From Apium graveolens (Eukaryota; Streptophyta; Magnoliopsida; Apiales; Apiaceae), in the NCBI RefSeq assembly GCF_009905375.1, contig NC_133648.1, positions 88,722,307 through 88,786,306 on the forward strand: a DNA stretch of 64,000 nt. The letters run 5' to 3'. The position numbers and the translations under genes are program-made. The notes under the pieces are model-generated. The model worked only from the letters and a program-made list of their open reading frames with translations. It was not told the origin of the DNA and ran no database searches. This document shows, piece by piece, positions 11,091-23,613 of the stretch (the first letter of the stretch is position 1; every line of letters starts with the position of its first letter).

Positions 11091-11700
11091 ATAGTAAATA
11101 CATTTTTTTTAAAACAAAAAAATCTAAAAAAAATATATGACTTATACTAAAATTCACAAAAATAAAAAATAATTACTTTAACTACATAATCAAATTATTA
11201 CTTTTAACTATGTGTATAAAAGTTAAACTGCGAATATAAAAAATAGAGCGAGTATCAAACTTATGAAAATAAGTTAGTCGAATTTTTAACATTTTGATTT
11301 CACCAAAAAAAACTATTTTACAACTAGTAATTAAGAAGATTATCATTAACTTATAAAATTAATAATATAATAAATTGGAGTATGAAGTATATTAAAGTAT
11401 TATAAATTTAGAAATACAATCTCAAACTACATAAAAAGTACTACATTTTTCCTAAATAGAATATGGATAGGATAGAGAGGCAACTTCTCATATAAATACA
11501 TATAATAACCCCGTTGAATACATCATACTGTATATTCAAATTCTAAGTAGATTCTGATTTCCGACATTCAAACTTGAAAACCCTAGTTCCTTTAGTTTTG
11601 TTTATATTATTACATCCACATACGATATAATCACAGTTTTTCAAATTCTCGACTGTTTCCGAATTATGTTATTAAAAAAAATAGAAAGAGAAATTGAGAG
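11091..11700. other. AT-rich spacer, no gene recognised
   Basis: Very A/T-rich with no coding frame and no LTR ends. A TATA-like word (CATATAAATAC, about 11490) and an AGAGAGAAATTGAGAGAG leader-like stretch just ahead of 11713 could be remnants of a promoter and 5' UTR. Confidence 0.4.
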
Positions 11701-11712
11701 AGATTACATATA

Positions 11713-11955
11713 ATGATGACGATGATCACAAAGCACGATTACGGGCATGAGGAGAAGGAAGGTCTTCCTTGTCATCCCATTGATGATTTTGCACCAAGTG
11801 ATGCTTTCTTTTACGGTGATCATCAAGCCGCATGTATTAATCTTGATCTTATTGTGTTCTTTCCTGGTTTGTCAAAAAAATATGATGGAGAACAACACTG
11901 CCCCTGCTCCCGCAACCAACAAGAAGCTTTTAATCTAATCTCTGCTAGAAATTAG
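11713..11955 (+). CDS. Hypothetical small ORF, weakly supported
   Basis: 80-residue frame starting at ATG after a purine-rich leader and a possible TATA word about 220 bases upstream. The product (MMTMITKHDYGHEEKEG) has no motif I recognise. An overlapping frame from 11747 would encode a hydrophobic 63-residue peptide ending NNTAPAPATNKK. Only one, or neither, can be real. It may be the 5' end of a decayed host gene. Included because it is the only plausible start with promoter-like context in this stretch. Confidence 0.15.
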   Translation: MMTMITKHDYGHEEKEGLPCHPIDDFAPSDAFFYGDHQAACINLDLIVFFPGLSKKYDGEQHCPCSRNQQEAFNLISARN

Positions 11956-14166
11956 ATCATTTATCTCTTTTTTGGATTCAGATCTTCATCTATATCCTTT
12001 TTCAATTTTTCACCATTTTCTACGTTTCAGTCTCCTTAGTAAATAGTTTATCCATTGAAATTATTGTACATCCAATGGTTAAATGATATTTTTGCTGTAA
12101 GGCTGAATGATAGTCATTAAATCTTATGACTTGAGTTTGTGAACGTATCCCTTTCATGGATAAATGGACTTAGTGTCACATTATTTCAAAACATCACATA
12201 TTGTCATTTGGACTTCATAGTCTTTCAGCTTGAAATATTGTTTCGCTCACCTTTCTACTCTTTGTGCCGCTTGATGTACATCTCAAGGTTAAATAATCTA
12301 CTTAAGGTGCTACTGACCTTAGCTATTTAAACATGAATTCTTTTGGCCTTTAAATACTCGCATGTTTCATCACTTGTCTTTTATCTTTACCTCTCAACCT
12401 CTATCTCTTCTCAAAATGGCAATTATTTTCCTTTATGACATCAACAAAGTTATAGTTGAAGGAATGATATTCAGTGGTCCTACCATGTAAGAATAGATAC
12501 ATGTTGTCTTGGCCCATATCTAGGCATCAATTAAAGAAAAGAGAGCATGGGAGGCTGCAGCCGATACTACTGCTTTTGCTTCTGCTCGTGCCAACCCTCA
12601 AAGGGATGGTGGAAATTGTGGTGGTCAATGCGTTACTTCATCATCTTCCAACGTTAGGGTCTATATTTATAGATCTCGGGGTTGACTAGGGAGGAAATGT
12701 TTATTTAAAAACAAATTTTTATTATAAATTATTCTTTATTAATAAAACTTATAATTATCTACATGTTGTTCTATGAATCTTTTCATGAATATTTGATTTT
12801 CTCAATGTTATTATGATTTTTTAAAATATGAATCCTCTCATAATTCACATAATGAGACTACTCTTCTGAAAATCTTTAAGCTAATAACCTTTACCAGTCA
12901 ACAGTGGGTAGCCCTTTGCAGTTGATCAGTTTGATGAAAGATAAAAAGGATTTAGTCATGCACACTATCGCTTATGTAACTAGAAGTAAATAACTTGACT
13001 TTAAAAGAGTAACTTTAAGGCACCCCACAAGTTATTTACCACCTTCTATCTTGAACTCTCAAAATATAAGTGATAAGATTACAAAGAAATTAGTCAGAAA
13101 AATAAAACCTGTGAGTTGAGTGATAAAATAAGCCTCTCTAAGCCAAACCAACTGGTATTTAATTCCTGAATGCACTCACTAGTTCTCTCCCTCAAAAAAA
13201 CTAGTGATTTAATTGAACATTTATAGTTGTCTCATGAAATTACTTCACAAACCAATGGAGTTATATGTGAAGCACAGACTTGCATAAATAAATGAGAGCA
13301 TATCACCTGAAACATCCTCTATCCTTCAGAAGATGTTGGAAAAACTCATTTCTGACTATATTCCTATTTAAATGTCAAAATTTCTTTGTAATCACGAAGC
13401 TCAACTTGCTTGAGATGCTTATTTTCAAATTAGCAATAATTTACTTTATTGCTAAGTGAAGCATTCATGAAACACAATGCTTGCATTGTGCTTTCGAACT
13501 CAGAACCCTCACTTCAATTTGGCTAGAGGCTACATGCTGAGGTAGACCTTGATAATGTCAATTCACAACCAAGGGTTTCATCACTCTTTCGTGAAGACCT
13601 CAAAAATTCAGCACATTTTAGGTGCAAGTAGACCTGCAATGGCCACATGTTTTGAGAGTAATATTTCTGAGGGGAAATCATTTAAATCCACTCCAATTTA
13701 AATGGAGATTCAGTTTATCTGAACAACATCCCTCACAATTATCTAAGACACACTTCACTGAAGTGTTGAGACAATAAGTAAAACTATTTTTGACTTGTTA
13801 AGATAGGAAACCCACAACTGTGGGGGTCCCTTTCAAAGAGCACCAGGGTTTGAGAATGTTATCTAAGTGAAAGATACATTCAAATCCCCTCTAGTATAAT
13901 AGAGCTTCATGAAAGTGAAGAACACATCCACACAACCACAAAAAACATTAATTCTATATTATTCATTTTGTGTGTTCAACTGTTTATTTCAGAACATGAG
14001 GCATCTCATTTGTTGAGACAATACCTTTCTTAAATTCAGATTGATGTGATTCTTATCTCTGCGGAGTCACAACCTAAAACCTTGTAAATCAATCTTGAAA
14101 ACAAACTCAATAAACACCTAAACAGCTCATCTATTCTTCTCATGAATGTTGGTTAAATACAACAAC
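11956..14166. other. Unrecognised non-coding DNA
   Basis: No frame longer than about 70 codons and no LTR boundary. Around 12530-12690 one frame reads EKRAWEAAADTTAFASARAN, possibly a fragment of a longer decayed coding sequence, but it is stopped on both sides. The remainder (12700-14166) looks like old, mutated repeat DNA that I could not assign. Confidence 0.35.
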
Positions 14167-17042
14167 TGTCACACCCCAACTTTAACAAAGAAACTATACG
14201 AATAATTATAACAGTTATCAAAAGGGAATGAATACATCTGAAACCAAGACCTTACAGTTTAGGGTTTGGAACAGCCCAACATTATTAACTATTACAACTG
14301 ATTTCAATACCGAGTTCTCACACAAACGGTCGCTAGACTACCTGAGCTCGAACATATGAATCAGCATCACAAGTCTTACGCGCGGTTTGCTTGAATCTAA
14401 CCATATCTGCTAGCTGAAATATCAGGGTAAAAGCAAGTAGTGAGCCAAATGCTCAACAAGTGCTATATAATACATAAACAAAAAAATGAAAGGATAATAG
14501 TGGAAATTAAAGATCCAATAATATAATAACAAGAGATAAACTTTCAGGGTGATGGCATCATTTATTTGTAACAAAATAATTAAAAACCACTTCTTTATCA
14601 AAAACTATTTAATGACGCTACGGATTACAGCCGGTGATCAGCCGCGAAGTAATCCCGAACCTGGCTGGGTTCTAGAACATTGATGGGATCCCTAGGCATC
14701 CTTTAAGCCTACAATTTAAGAGCGGAAAAGACTTGCATCTCAGTCCAGGTCCACTATTTAAAGAAAACATTCGTCCCCCTTTGGGACTGAAAATCTACTT
14801 TTAAGTTTTTATTATAAAAATTGATGCCAAGTGACGGTTAAATTCTTAAATAGTGAACATCTTATCAAGGGTTCTAGATCAACTTTGAAGCACATGGGGT
14901 AGGTTCAATCAACTTTAAGGCCATGATCAACTAGGATGATACCTTATAAAATGGAATTGCAAAGTTTCTAACCACAAGGGGTTTAGTAATGAGGTTCAAC
15001 GGGGTTATTAAATAGCATAAATGAACTAAGTCAAACTAGGTTCAATGTAGTGATTCCAGATAAGACATAGGTATTAAAATATAAAGAAAGTCAGCATTAG
15101 TTCAAAGTGTAACAGGGTATCATGCTCTATGGGTAAGAATAGAGTTATCAAACAATCATGAACAACTTTAAGGAATAACTGACTTTTAGGTGTTAAGATA
15201 AGGTTACTGAGTATAACTCATACAAGGTTCAACATCATAATTACTTTGGTATACTAGCATGGTATGACTTTTGAATTACTCGCATATAATACGGAAGGTA
15301 GATTTGACATCACTTGGATCATGTATACATGTATATCAAGGTGAATTAGACTACTCGCATCATATATAAAAGCTGGGTGAACACATACTTGTAGTGTAAA
15401 CAAAAAGGTAGGTTGAAATACTTGCCTTGAGAAAGGCTTGACTTGACTGGCAGGTAGGAGCAACTGGGAGCTTTACTCGACTTTAATGGCAAGTTTACCC
15501 TTGTCTCGTGAGCTTACATAAAATAATAATAGCCTTATTATAATATATTCTTACTAACTCAACCTAATTATAAACCGAAATTAAGCACATTGGCACTTAG
15601 GCCTATATACACATACATGCTTGCAATTAGCTTATAAGCATAATAGTTCACATAGCCACGCATGCTCACATAACACATTTAAGTACATAATAATATATCA
15701 ACACACTATATTGCATCACTAAGCTTGGATGATCTCACTCCACTTACATAAGTCATTTAGTTGTGCTAAACTAGTCAAAACTCCCAATGTTGACCTCATA
15801 ACTTGAAGTGCCTTTTCTAAACCATCAAGTTCCTATTGACCCTAAATTAGGCCTTACACTATACTAACCTTATACTATCTTAAAACTATGATGGTCAACC
15901 TAGGCCTCACTCATAAGTGCTCTAAAACTACGCGATAAGTGAATGTGCTCAATATAGTGATTTCAGGATGACATCAATGGTTTCTTGAATGTAGTTTACA
16001 CCCTTACACATCAAGTTAACCTCCTAAAATTCTACAATAGATTCTTCTGATCATAAGGAAACTCTCAAACTTTGTGTGACTCAAAGGCCTAGCTTGGGCC
16101 TCCCTAGGCTTAAGCTTAAAGTCCAAGGTTCCCCTGTTTTCTATACAGAAAAGTGTCCTAATTTGCACTAACTTGTGACACATGTTTCTAACTCAATTCC
16201 TATGAAATATGGCTGGAAAAACACCTCTGACAATCCCTCTAACCAAGACCAACCAAGGCCTAGTGAAGGCCTACCCATGACATGGTCAAAACTCCCCATT
16301 TCTAGGTTGCGGTAAAACTGTCCCCTGCTGGACAGATTTAGTGTTTTCACTCGTGCACCTAACTAACCAACCTACAAACCTCTAATAAACACCTAAAATC
16401 TGAAGTATACCCCTAGTACTAGCTTCTGGTGACTTGGGCCTCAAAGTACATTACAATGACAAGGTCAAATCTCACCCTAAACCTCATGATACCAAACTGA
16501 AAATCTGCAGAATCTAATGTACCCCTTTCCACCATATTTCCCACTTTACAAACCAAACCAAACATCAAACAAAACCCAAACTAAAACTCAACCTAGGTAA
16601 CCTACTAAACTAACACTCCCACACCCAATATTTTCTTAGTGGAGATCATCCTTACTTAAGGTGCAATATAGCAAAGCAAGAGTAAAAACAATACACTAAT
16701 TACAAATCATCACAATTTTGAAAATAACAACTTAAATCCTCCATATATATACAAATCAAAATCACATAACAAGGAGCGCAAATCATAATCAATATCTTAA
16801 CTCAACTGAAATTAGATTTTATTAACAAAATCAATCCAAATGATCAAGAACTTTCGAAAATCATGAGTTGAACCTATGCTGCATACTTTCGAACTTACAA
16901 GCCAAAAATACTGTGGTTTCCATATAAATTTCATCATAAAATCAACATTCAAGCCTAGCATTAACCATAACTAATATGATCACTTAGTATTCAAAGAGTT
17001 TTATCAAGTTTTTATTTCCAAATCCATGCTATTATCACATAT
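14167..17042 (-). repeat. 3' LTR of second Tekay element, distal part
   Basis: On the minus strand this ends GGGGTGTGACA at 14167, a typical gypsy LTR terminus. It is bounded at 17042 by the TG of the solo LTR. No genes; short frames (15254-15463, 16168-16350) have no motif support. That this piece and 21513-22382 are one LTR is inferred from orientation, combined length and the clean insertion between them. There are no duplicate sequences to prove it. Confidence 0.65.
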
Positions 17043-18100
17043 TGTAATCTCCCATATTTTCAAATATTATTATTATTATTTGGAATTGTTTATTTGATTT
17101 TATGTGAATTTTAGTGAATTATATGATAACTGGAATTGATATTTGGGTGTTTATATGTGATATTATTTGAGTATTTGAATTTTTATATGTCCAAAATAAA
17201 ATATAGATAATTGTGATATTTTTCTGGTAATTTTTGGACTGTTATATGATTTTATAATGATTTATGGATTCATTAATTATTTTCTGAGAAATTACAAAAT
17301 TATTTTATAAAGCCGGGAATCGTCCAACTTCAACCGTTTTTACGTTTTTACAACCCAAAACTCTTCCGAAAATTCCTTCTTAACCTAATCTGGTAATTCC
17401 GGACATTTTCCGTGTTTTAACTTTTTCGATCCGGATTAGAGTTTAACCCGTACGCGACCCGACGCAATATTTTCGATACGATAAACGTTTTGATAAATCA
17501 ACAAAACCCGTATTATCGAAAGACGAGATACTATTACATTATCTTCGTATAAAGTGTTTTATAAGAAGCTCGGTTTTGATGATTATCCAAATCTGATATT
17601 AAATTGTATAATTTTTATAGTTACTTAGCGGCTAAGTAATCTATTTTCGGATCCGATATGATCCAATGGGATACTCGTTACATGTTTAAAATGCATTTAT
17701 ATGAATCGATCCGTAATCTGGACGCGTGTTTATTTGCGTCTTTATCGAGGTACTCGTTTTATCTCGTTTTATGTGCGTTTGAATATATTTTATGTGTTTT
17801 CGGGGTTCTCTGTTAATATAGGAATCATCTCTGTGTTTCAAAAACAAACGGACCGGGACCCCACCGAGACGTCAAAGCTCACAAAATTCGTGTTTTTATT
17901 TTTATAAAATCATTCGTATTTCAAATACCCAGTATTTCTGCATCTTTGCATTATTCACAAATTTTGGGAAATTTCGATACAAATTTTATATTTTATCGCT
18001 TTTAAAATTATTTCCCATAATTATTATTTTTAGGCCTAATTATTTTAATTGGGGAATAAAAACACCTTTAAATGATTTTAGAGTATCAATTTGTAGATAA

Positions 18101-18108
18101 TATAAATA
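18101..18108 (+). promoter_or_regulatory. TATA box of solo LTR copy 1
   Basis: TATAAATA followed by GC, in the same context and relative position as in copies 2 and 3, where it is flanked by conserved sequence. It marks the likely U3/R promoter about 1.06 kb into the LTR. Confidence 0.65.
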
Positions 18109-20382
18109 GCAGCAGATTTTTATTTATTTTATTTTATTTTTATTAAAAAATCCAGAAAATATAAATTATCAAGAACAAGTTTGGGGGTAAAAATTTGTCT
18201 CATAATTTCTGGAGCTACAGATTACGGTTTTTGATGATCTATATATCAAAATCATCCTCTCATCGCGCTCTATCTATTCATACTGAAATCATGACTTGAG
18301 GTGAGGTATTTGTAAAAATAGATTTATTTGTGGTGTTCTTGTTCTTGATATTCGTTTTTTATTTTGAGTAATTGTTTGGTGTTCTGGATAGTAGATTATT
18401 GTTTCCGGCATCATAAGGATTAATTTCATATATAGTACATTCGATTTGGTTCAGTATTGAGTAAAAACGGGTTTTAAAGTTTGTAAGATTTTTTTCAAAT
18501 CGATTGTTAGATTATGATGATGTTCTTGATGAATTTTGATGACTCGGATAGTTTACAATTGTCCTGAGCTTTGTTTTGGTAATGAGAATGTGATTTTTTG
18601 TGTCGATTTGATTGAAATCGAGTTTTCGCCGGAAAACTCGAGAAACCGCCGGCTTTCATGGCTTTTTAGCCGGAATCGTTGGAGCAGTGATGGGTTGTTT
18701 TCGCTGTGGTGTTATCTACGTGGCTGGGTTCGAAAGGAGGCGTGGGAGCTGGGAAACGGTTCGAATCCGTTCCGTTTTGGCCCAAATGGCAGTCACCGGA
18801 AATGGTGAACTCGCCGGTTTCTGGGACGAACCCAGATTCCGGTTGAGTCCGGCCAAAATCCGGTGGCCTTTCCACCCTGTTTTCTTCTGTTTGATCTGCA
18901 TTCGCCAAAACTCAAATCCAAATACTGTTTGTACTAAATTTTTTTATTATTATTTATTTAAAAATTCATTTCTTAAATTCTAAAAATCAATTCTTTAATT
19001 TCAAAAATCATTAATAAATTATTTTAAATTCTAAAATTAGTTACTTAATTATTTTATTTCTGAAATTTTATTTTCTTTTATTATTTCAAAAATCCAATTT
19101 GATTTAATTATTTATCATTTGTTTTAGTTAATTATTTATGTATTTAATTAATTGGTTAATTCACTTAATCAAATAATTTTATTCATAAATAGTTAAATAA
19201 AATGTAAATTATTTATAATTAATTCAAATAAATCCTAAAAATTGTTTTAAGCTTTTAAAAGTTATATTTTGGTATTTCAAAATCAATTAATATTATTATT
19301 AATTGATTTATTCCCATTTATTCCTTATTTTATTTGTAATAAATAAACCGTTCGTCCGTTTAATACGAAACTAGCGCGTATAGACTTAGAAAAATATTCC
19401 GCTTTCATTAAAAATACTTTAGAGACCCAAATTTTTTTGTTTCGAAAGGTCGCTTATTTTATGTGTCATTTTGTGTCGATTATTGATCGAAAAATCATAT
19501 TTTGACTTGATTTCAATTTTAAACATACCGAGTCGAACCTTCTGATGAACCGAGGCATGTGTGATATGAATTATGTGATACGTGGCTTATGTGTTTATAT
19601 GTTATATGAATTACATGTGTACGTGGGTCAATAGTCCTGTGTTTGGCCATTATAATTATGTGCGGGCTATCGTATGGGTAGACGATAGGATCTTGACGCG
19701 CAGTTCGTCGAGTAGATATCATTTAGACGATTAAAGTGTGATCTTTTAATTATAGATTCGAGTCTTTCAAGACGATCAGGACCAGATGGGATGGATGAAG
19801 ATTAGAGTTGAATAATATGGAATATTGGGTTGCAGTACTGCATGAGCAGCAGATCAGAGATCTAGCGAAGTAAAAGATGGTGATGTTTTGAGACAGAATG
19901 TCAGAATAGATGCGTCATTGCGAGTGTGACTAACTACTAAATCCCAAAGGCAAGTATCCCTATCATCACTTATTGTTCAAGTGATACTTATTATAAATCT
20001 TCTTATGCAAGTATTGTTTTCCCTATTCTCAATTCGAAATAGATAAATATTTTACATATCGCTGAATTAAATGATTCTGTTTATGCAAGTATTCTTATGC
20101 TATTCTATGTTCATAATAGCTAAGTGATTTTACTTATCAAATTACTGAATTTATAAATATTTTAGATTTTGAGAAAAATGATTTGGTTGCGAGTATTCCT
20201 GCCCAAGTAAATGGGGGAATAAAATTTGTCTAGGTGTCAATTATTATGACCCCTTTTTCAATAAAATATTTTAAGATTGGATGGTTACTGGTTGCGTAAG
20301 AGGTCGAGGCACCGGTCCAGCGTGAACTATTATACGAAAGTGTAATATCTTACAAGGCGAATATATGCCTTTTCTGGCGCCC

Positions 20383-20447
20383 TATAGGTACCGTATGGCT
20401 GCGGGATACGGGTGGACCTATATTCACGGTATGGCTGCGGGATACCG
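20383..20447 (+). other. Hairpin pair with identical loops, LTR copy 1
   Basis: Hairpin 1: outer stem TATAGGT/ACCTATA, inner stem CCGTAT/ATACGG, loop GGCTGCGGG (20397-20405). Hairpin 2: stem CGGTAT/ATACCG with the same loop (20433-20441). It lies downstream of the TATA box, so it is expected in the transcript leader. Confidence 0.6.
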
Positions 20448-21512
20448 GTGTTGTTTCGTGACTGATCATGAGGAACAACATAGTGCATAATTGGTTCCAA
20501 TATAAATTATTATATTGCTTTTGATAATCTTATAGGAATGGTTTATCAACTGTTTCTGTTTTGAATAAAAGGTGAAATGCAGTTTCGATTCAGTTTTTCC
20601 TTGATGTGGATATTTAGGTTGTTGTTAAATATCAAAGGTGGTATTAGTATAGATGATTGATGTCGACTTTAGTATGGGATGTTGTGAGCATCAAAGTTCG
20701 TATTGATATCTAATTTGATATGAAAACAAAATAAGTATTAATATCAAGAGTTCGGTTTTGAATAAAGTTTATGATTCAATCCATAATCATTCTTGTTATT
20801 GTTGTTTAGGATATTTCCGTAAACACTGTTTTACGAGTTTTATCCTCGTCAAGATTCAAAGTATTGCTGAGGCATTTCGCGCAAAAATGTCAAAAAGAGT
20901 TTTGAATACAGTGAGAAATAATTATTCGATCTTTAATAAATTTTTTGTTTCATCAATTATGATTTTTAAATGTTCTACGCTATCGCAGATGTCGGTTTTA
21001 TATCAAAACGACCATATATATATTACAATGATCATGCTGAGCATTTCTTTCGCTCATACTTGCCTGTTTTCAAATTTAACCTCCAGTGATGATTAACTTG
21101 CGCTGTTTAGCCGTGTAATTCGAGGAAGCAAAGAAGAAGCTCTTGGAAGGTGGTTGGTCCAGGGTTTGCGAACTAGTGTAAGTTCTTTTGGTGTAAAGTT
21201 GTTTATATTATAGTATATTATAGTTGCGTATTGTATTTGGGCCTAGTATACTTCTTTTCGAAGTTATACTAGCGGGTTAAGTTTTAAGGTTGAGAATTAT
21301 TGAAAAGAGTTTTAAAAGAACGTGAAAATTTATTTTTGGAATTTGGAATTCTTGTTTCTAGAACTGTAACCTTAAAAGATCTTGGATTGGTTTGGGGTCG
21401 TAGATGCTAAATATCTTCCGCTGGCATTTGTTTATTGATTAAACAGGTTAATTTGGATTGAGGTTTCATAGTGACGACCAAATCCTCTGACCCCGGATTT
21501 GGGGGCGTTACA

Positions 21513-22382
21513 AATAATCATACAAAATCAAACAAAGCAACAAGAACACCATCCATTCGGCTCCTAACAAGTCATGGACGAATGGATTAGGGTGAAAACA
21601 ACATTTGAATAAGTGTGACACACTCATGTCTAGCCATTCTCAACCCCATGATAATATATCTCATGGTGAAAGCCTTAGATTCACAAGAATCAAGGGTGTT
21701 CACTTTGAGTTTAACAAAACACTACCATGCAAGATCAAAATATAGGTTTTTCATCATAAACTCTTTGGATTATAAATGATCAATATATGGGAAGTGAGAT
21801 TACTTGAATGGAGGGTGGATGTTTGAATGAAAATGAAGGAGAATGGGGGTGGGGGCTTCAGCCAAGAGAGGCCGAGAGAGAGGGCCGAGAGAGAGGGCCG
21901 AGAGAGGGAGGTGGGAGGTGGGAGGTGAGAGTGGAGTGAAGTGAAGTGACAGTGAGGTGAGAATTATGACAACTTGTCCTTAGTTTTATGATTTTGATTT
22001 GACTAAAATGTGAGTGGAATTGAGAATTGACAAAAGTAACCTCAAGCAAGTTTGTGTCATTTTGCATGCAAGGATAAAGAAGTAACTTGGCTAGTGAAGT
22101 AGTAGTTAGTTGGGTTGGAATTTCCAAATTTGCCTTTATCTTGTGTTGGGAGTAAAATGCATGCATGGGCAACTAAGTAATTTGCAAATTAAAAATCAAC
22201 TAATCTATATAAAACAATTTCTATAAATATAAATACACTTCCATAAATCACAAAATATATATTTTAAAATAGCTTATGATTTTAGAAATTTAATGATATA
22301 AATCACAAAATATATATTTTAATGTCAATTATAAATACACAATTATATATATAGATAAGTTTTAGAAATACCAGTCGTAACA
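21513..22382 (-). repeat. 3' LTR of second Tekay element, proximal part
   Basis: Starts TGTTACGACTGG on the minus strand directly after a polypurine tract, so this is the U3 end of the 3' LTR. It continues on the far side of the solo LTR. It contains the tandem repeat at 21871-21927. Confidence 0.75.
21871..21927. repeat. Short tandem repeats in the minus-strand Tekay LTR
   Basis: Three units of about 13 bp (GCCGAGAGAGAGG) followed directly by about three units of GGTGGGA. Purine-rich on +, so pyrimidine-rich in the element's sense strand. Confidence 0.8.
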
Positions 22383-22399
22383 TCCTCTCCCCCTTAAAG
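22383..22399 (-). other. Polypurine tract of second Tekay element
   Basis: On the minus strand CTTTAAGGGGGAGAGGA runs right up to the LTR TG at 22382, as in element 1. Confidence 0.85.
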
Positions 22400-23613
22400 G
22401 ATTCTGTCCTCAGAATCTAGGAGAATAAGTGATGACAAGTCTGCCTGAGTCTCTATATATTCATATTATATCACATGATTGACATCAGGATTGTACTTCT
22501 TAAGCAATGACACATGAAACACATTATGCACATGCTGATACTGGGGCGGAAAAGCTAATTCATAGGCCACCTTTCCCACTTGACTCAAAATTTCAAAAGG
22601 ACCAATATATCTAGGCGCTAACTTTACTTTCTTGCCAAATCTAGACAATCCTTTCCTCGGTGATACCTTCAGCAATACGGCTTCACCTACTTGGAATCTG
22701 ATATCTTTACGTGCTGGGTCCGCATACTTTCTTTGCCTATCTTGAGTAGCAAATAATCCCTTCTGAATCAATTTGACTGTCTTATGCATTTGTTGTACCA
22801 ATTTCGGGCCTAGAATCTTTCCTTCTCCCACTTCATCCCAACTAGTTTGTGATCTGCACTTCCGTCCGTATAAGGCTTCGTATGGTGGCATGCCAATACT
22901 GGAGTGATAGTTATTGTTATAGGAGAATTCTACCAATGGAAGGTGGTCGTCCCAACTTCCCATAAAATCAATCGCATAACTGCGCAGCATGTCTTCAATT
23001 GTTTGAATTGTCCTTTCGCTTTGACCATCAGTCTGCGGATGATACGCCGTACTCATGTTTAACTTTGTGCCAAGACTTTCTTGAAATTGCTTCCAGAATC
23101 TCGAGTTAAATCGTGGATCTCTGTCGGAAACTATCGATACAAGCACGCCATGTCGTAATATGATTTCACGCACATACAAATGGACCATTTTGTCCAATGA
23201 AGACTTCTCATTAATTGGAAAAAAATGTGACGACTTCGTAAGGCGATCAACTATAACCCATATAGCGTCATGTACGGCTTTCGTTCGTGGTAATCATATT
23301 ATAAAGTCCATGGCAATGTTTTCCCACTTCCATTCTGGAATCTTTAAGGGCTGAATTAATCCGCTTGGTCTTTGATGTTCTGCCTTCACTTTCTGACAAG
23401 TATAACACTTCGCAACCCATTCTACTACTTCTCGCTTCATATTCTGCCACCAAAAGTTCTGCTTCAAGTCCTGGTACATCTTGGTGCTTCCCGGATGGAT
23501 TGAAAATCTTGAATTGTGAGCTTCTTGCAATATCTCATTCTTTAATTCAGTCACATGAGGAATCCAAATTCTTGAGGAAAACCTTAGTATACCTTGTTCA
23601 TCCCTTTGTTTGA
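22400..23613 (-). pseudogene. pol: pol remnant: integrase, chromodomain deleted (Tekay)
   Basis: Homologous to the integrase half of element 1's Pol and in one frame apart from point stops. The zinc-binding part is present ([26 protein letters not shown]), as are [24 protein letters not shown] and the HNVFHVSLLKKYNPD module. A TGA replaces a Gly codon shortly before LPRT, and a TGA follows NHVI. After ETQADLS the sequence jumps to about ten codons and the polypurine region: the chromodomain-like segment of about 55 residues seen in element 1 is absent. The sequence breaks off upstream at 23613, so no RT is present. It is non-functional. Confidence 0.9.

Larger units (their letters stand above)
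17043..21512 (+). repeat. Solo LTR of the large gypsy family (copy 1)
   Basis: 4,470 bp from TGTAATCTCCC to GGGGGCGTTACA, clearly homologous over its length to the LTR pair at 31122-35299 and 36560-40873 but more diverged. No primer site or polypurine tract adjoins it, so it is a solo LTR left by LTR-LTR recombination, inside the LTR of the minus-strand Tekay element. No 5-bp target duplication is visible (left CATAT, right AATAA). TATA box at 18101-18108; hairpin pair at 20383-20447. Confidence 0.85.
14167..23613 (-). mobile_element. 3' half of a second Tekay-type element, split by a solo LTR
   Basis: Reading the minus strand: integrase from 23613, integrase tail to about 22460, polypurine tract, then a 3' LTR beginning TGTTACGACTGG at 22382. 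The LTR is interrupted at 21513/17042 by the solo LTR and resumes to a CA end at 14167. The LTR pieces sum to about 3.75 kb, a Tekay-like length. Gag, protease, RT and the 5' LTR are missing. Confidence 0.8.

Noticed and set aside
18750..18775. Canonical tRNA B-box (GGTTCGAATCC at 18758-18768) with a 5-bp T-stem AACGG/CCGTT
   Set aside because: No A-box, anticodon arm or acceptor stem at proper distance, and the stretch is not conserved in the other two LTR copies; chance match in an LTR.
18612..18983. 123-codon open frame in the solo LTR
   Set aside because: Frame is not kept in copies 2 and 3 and lies in the CCGG-rich island; no domain.
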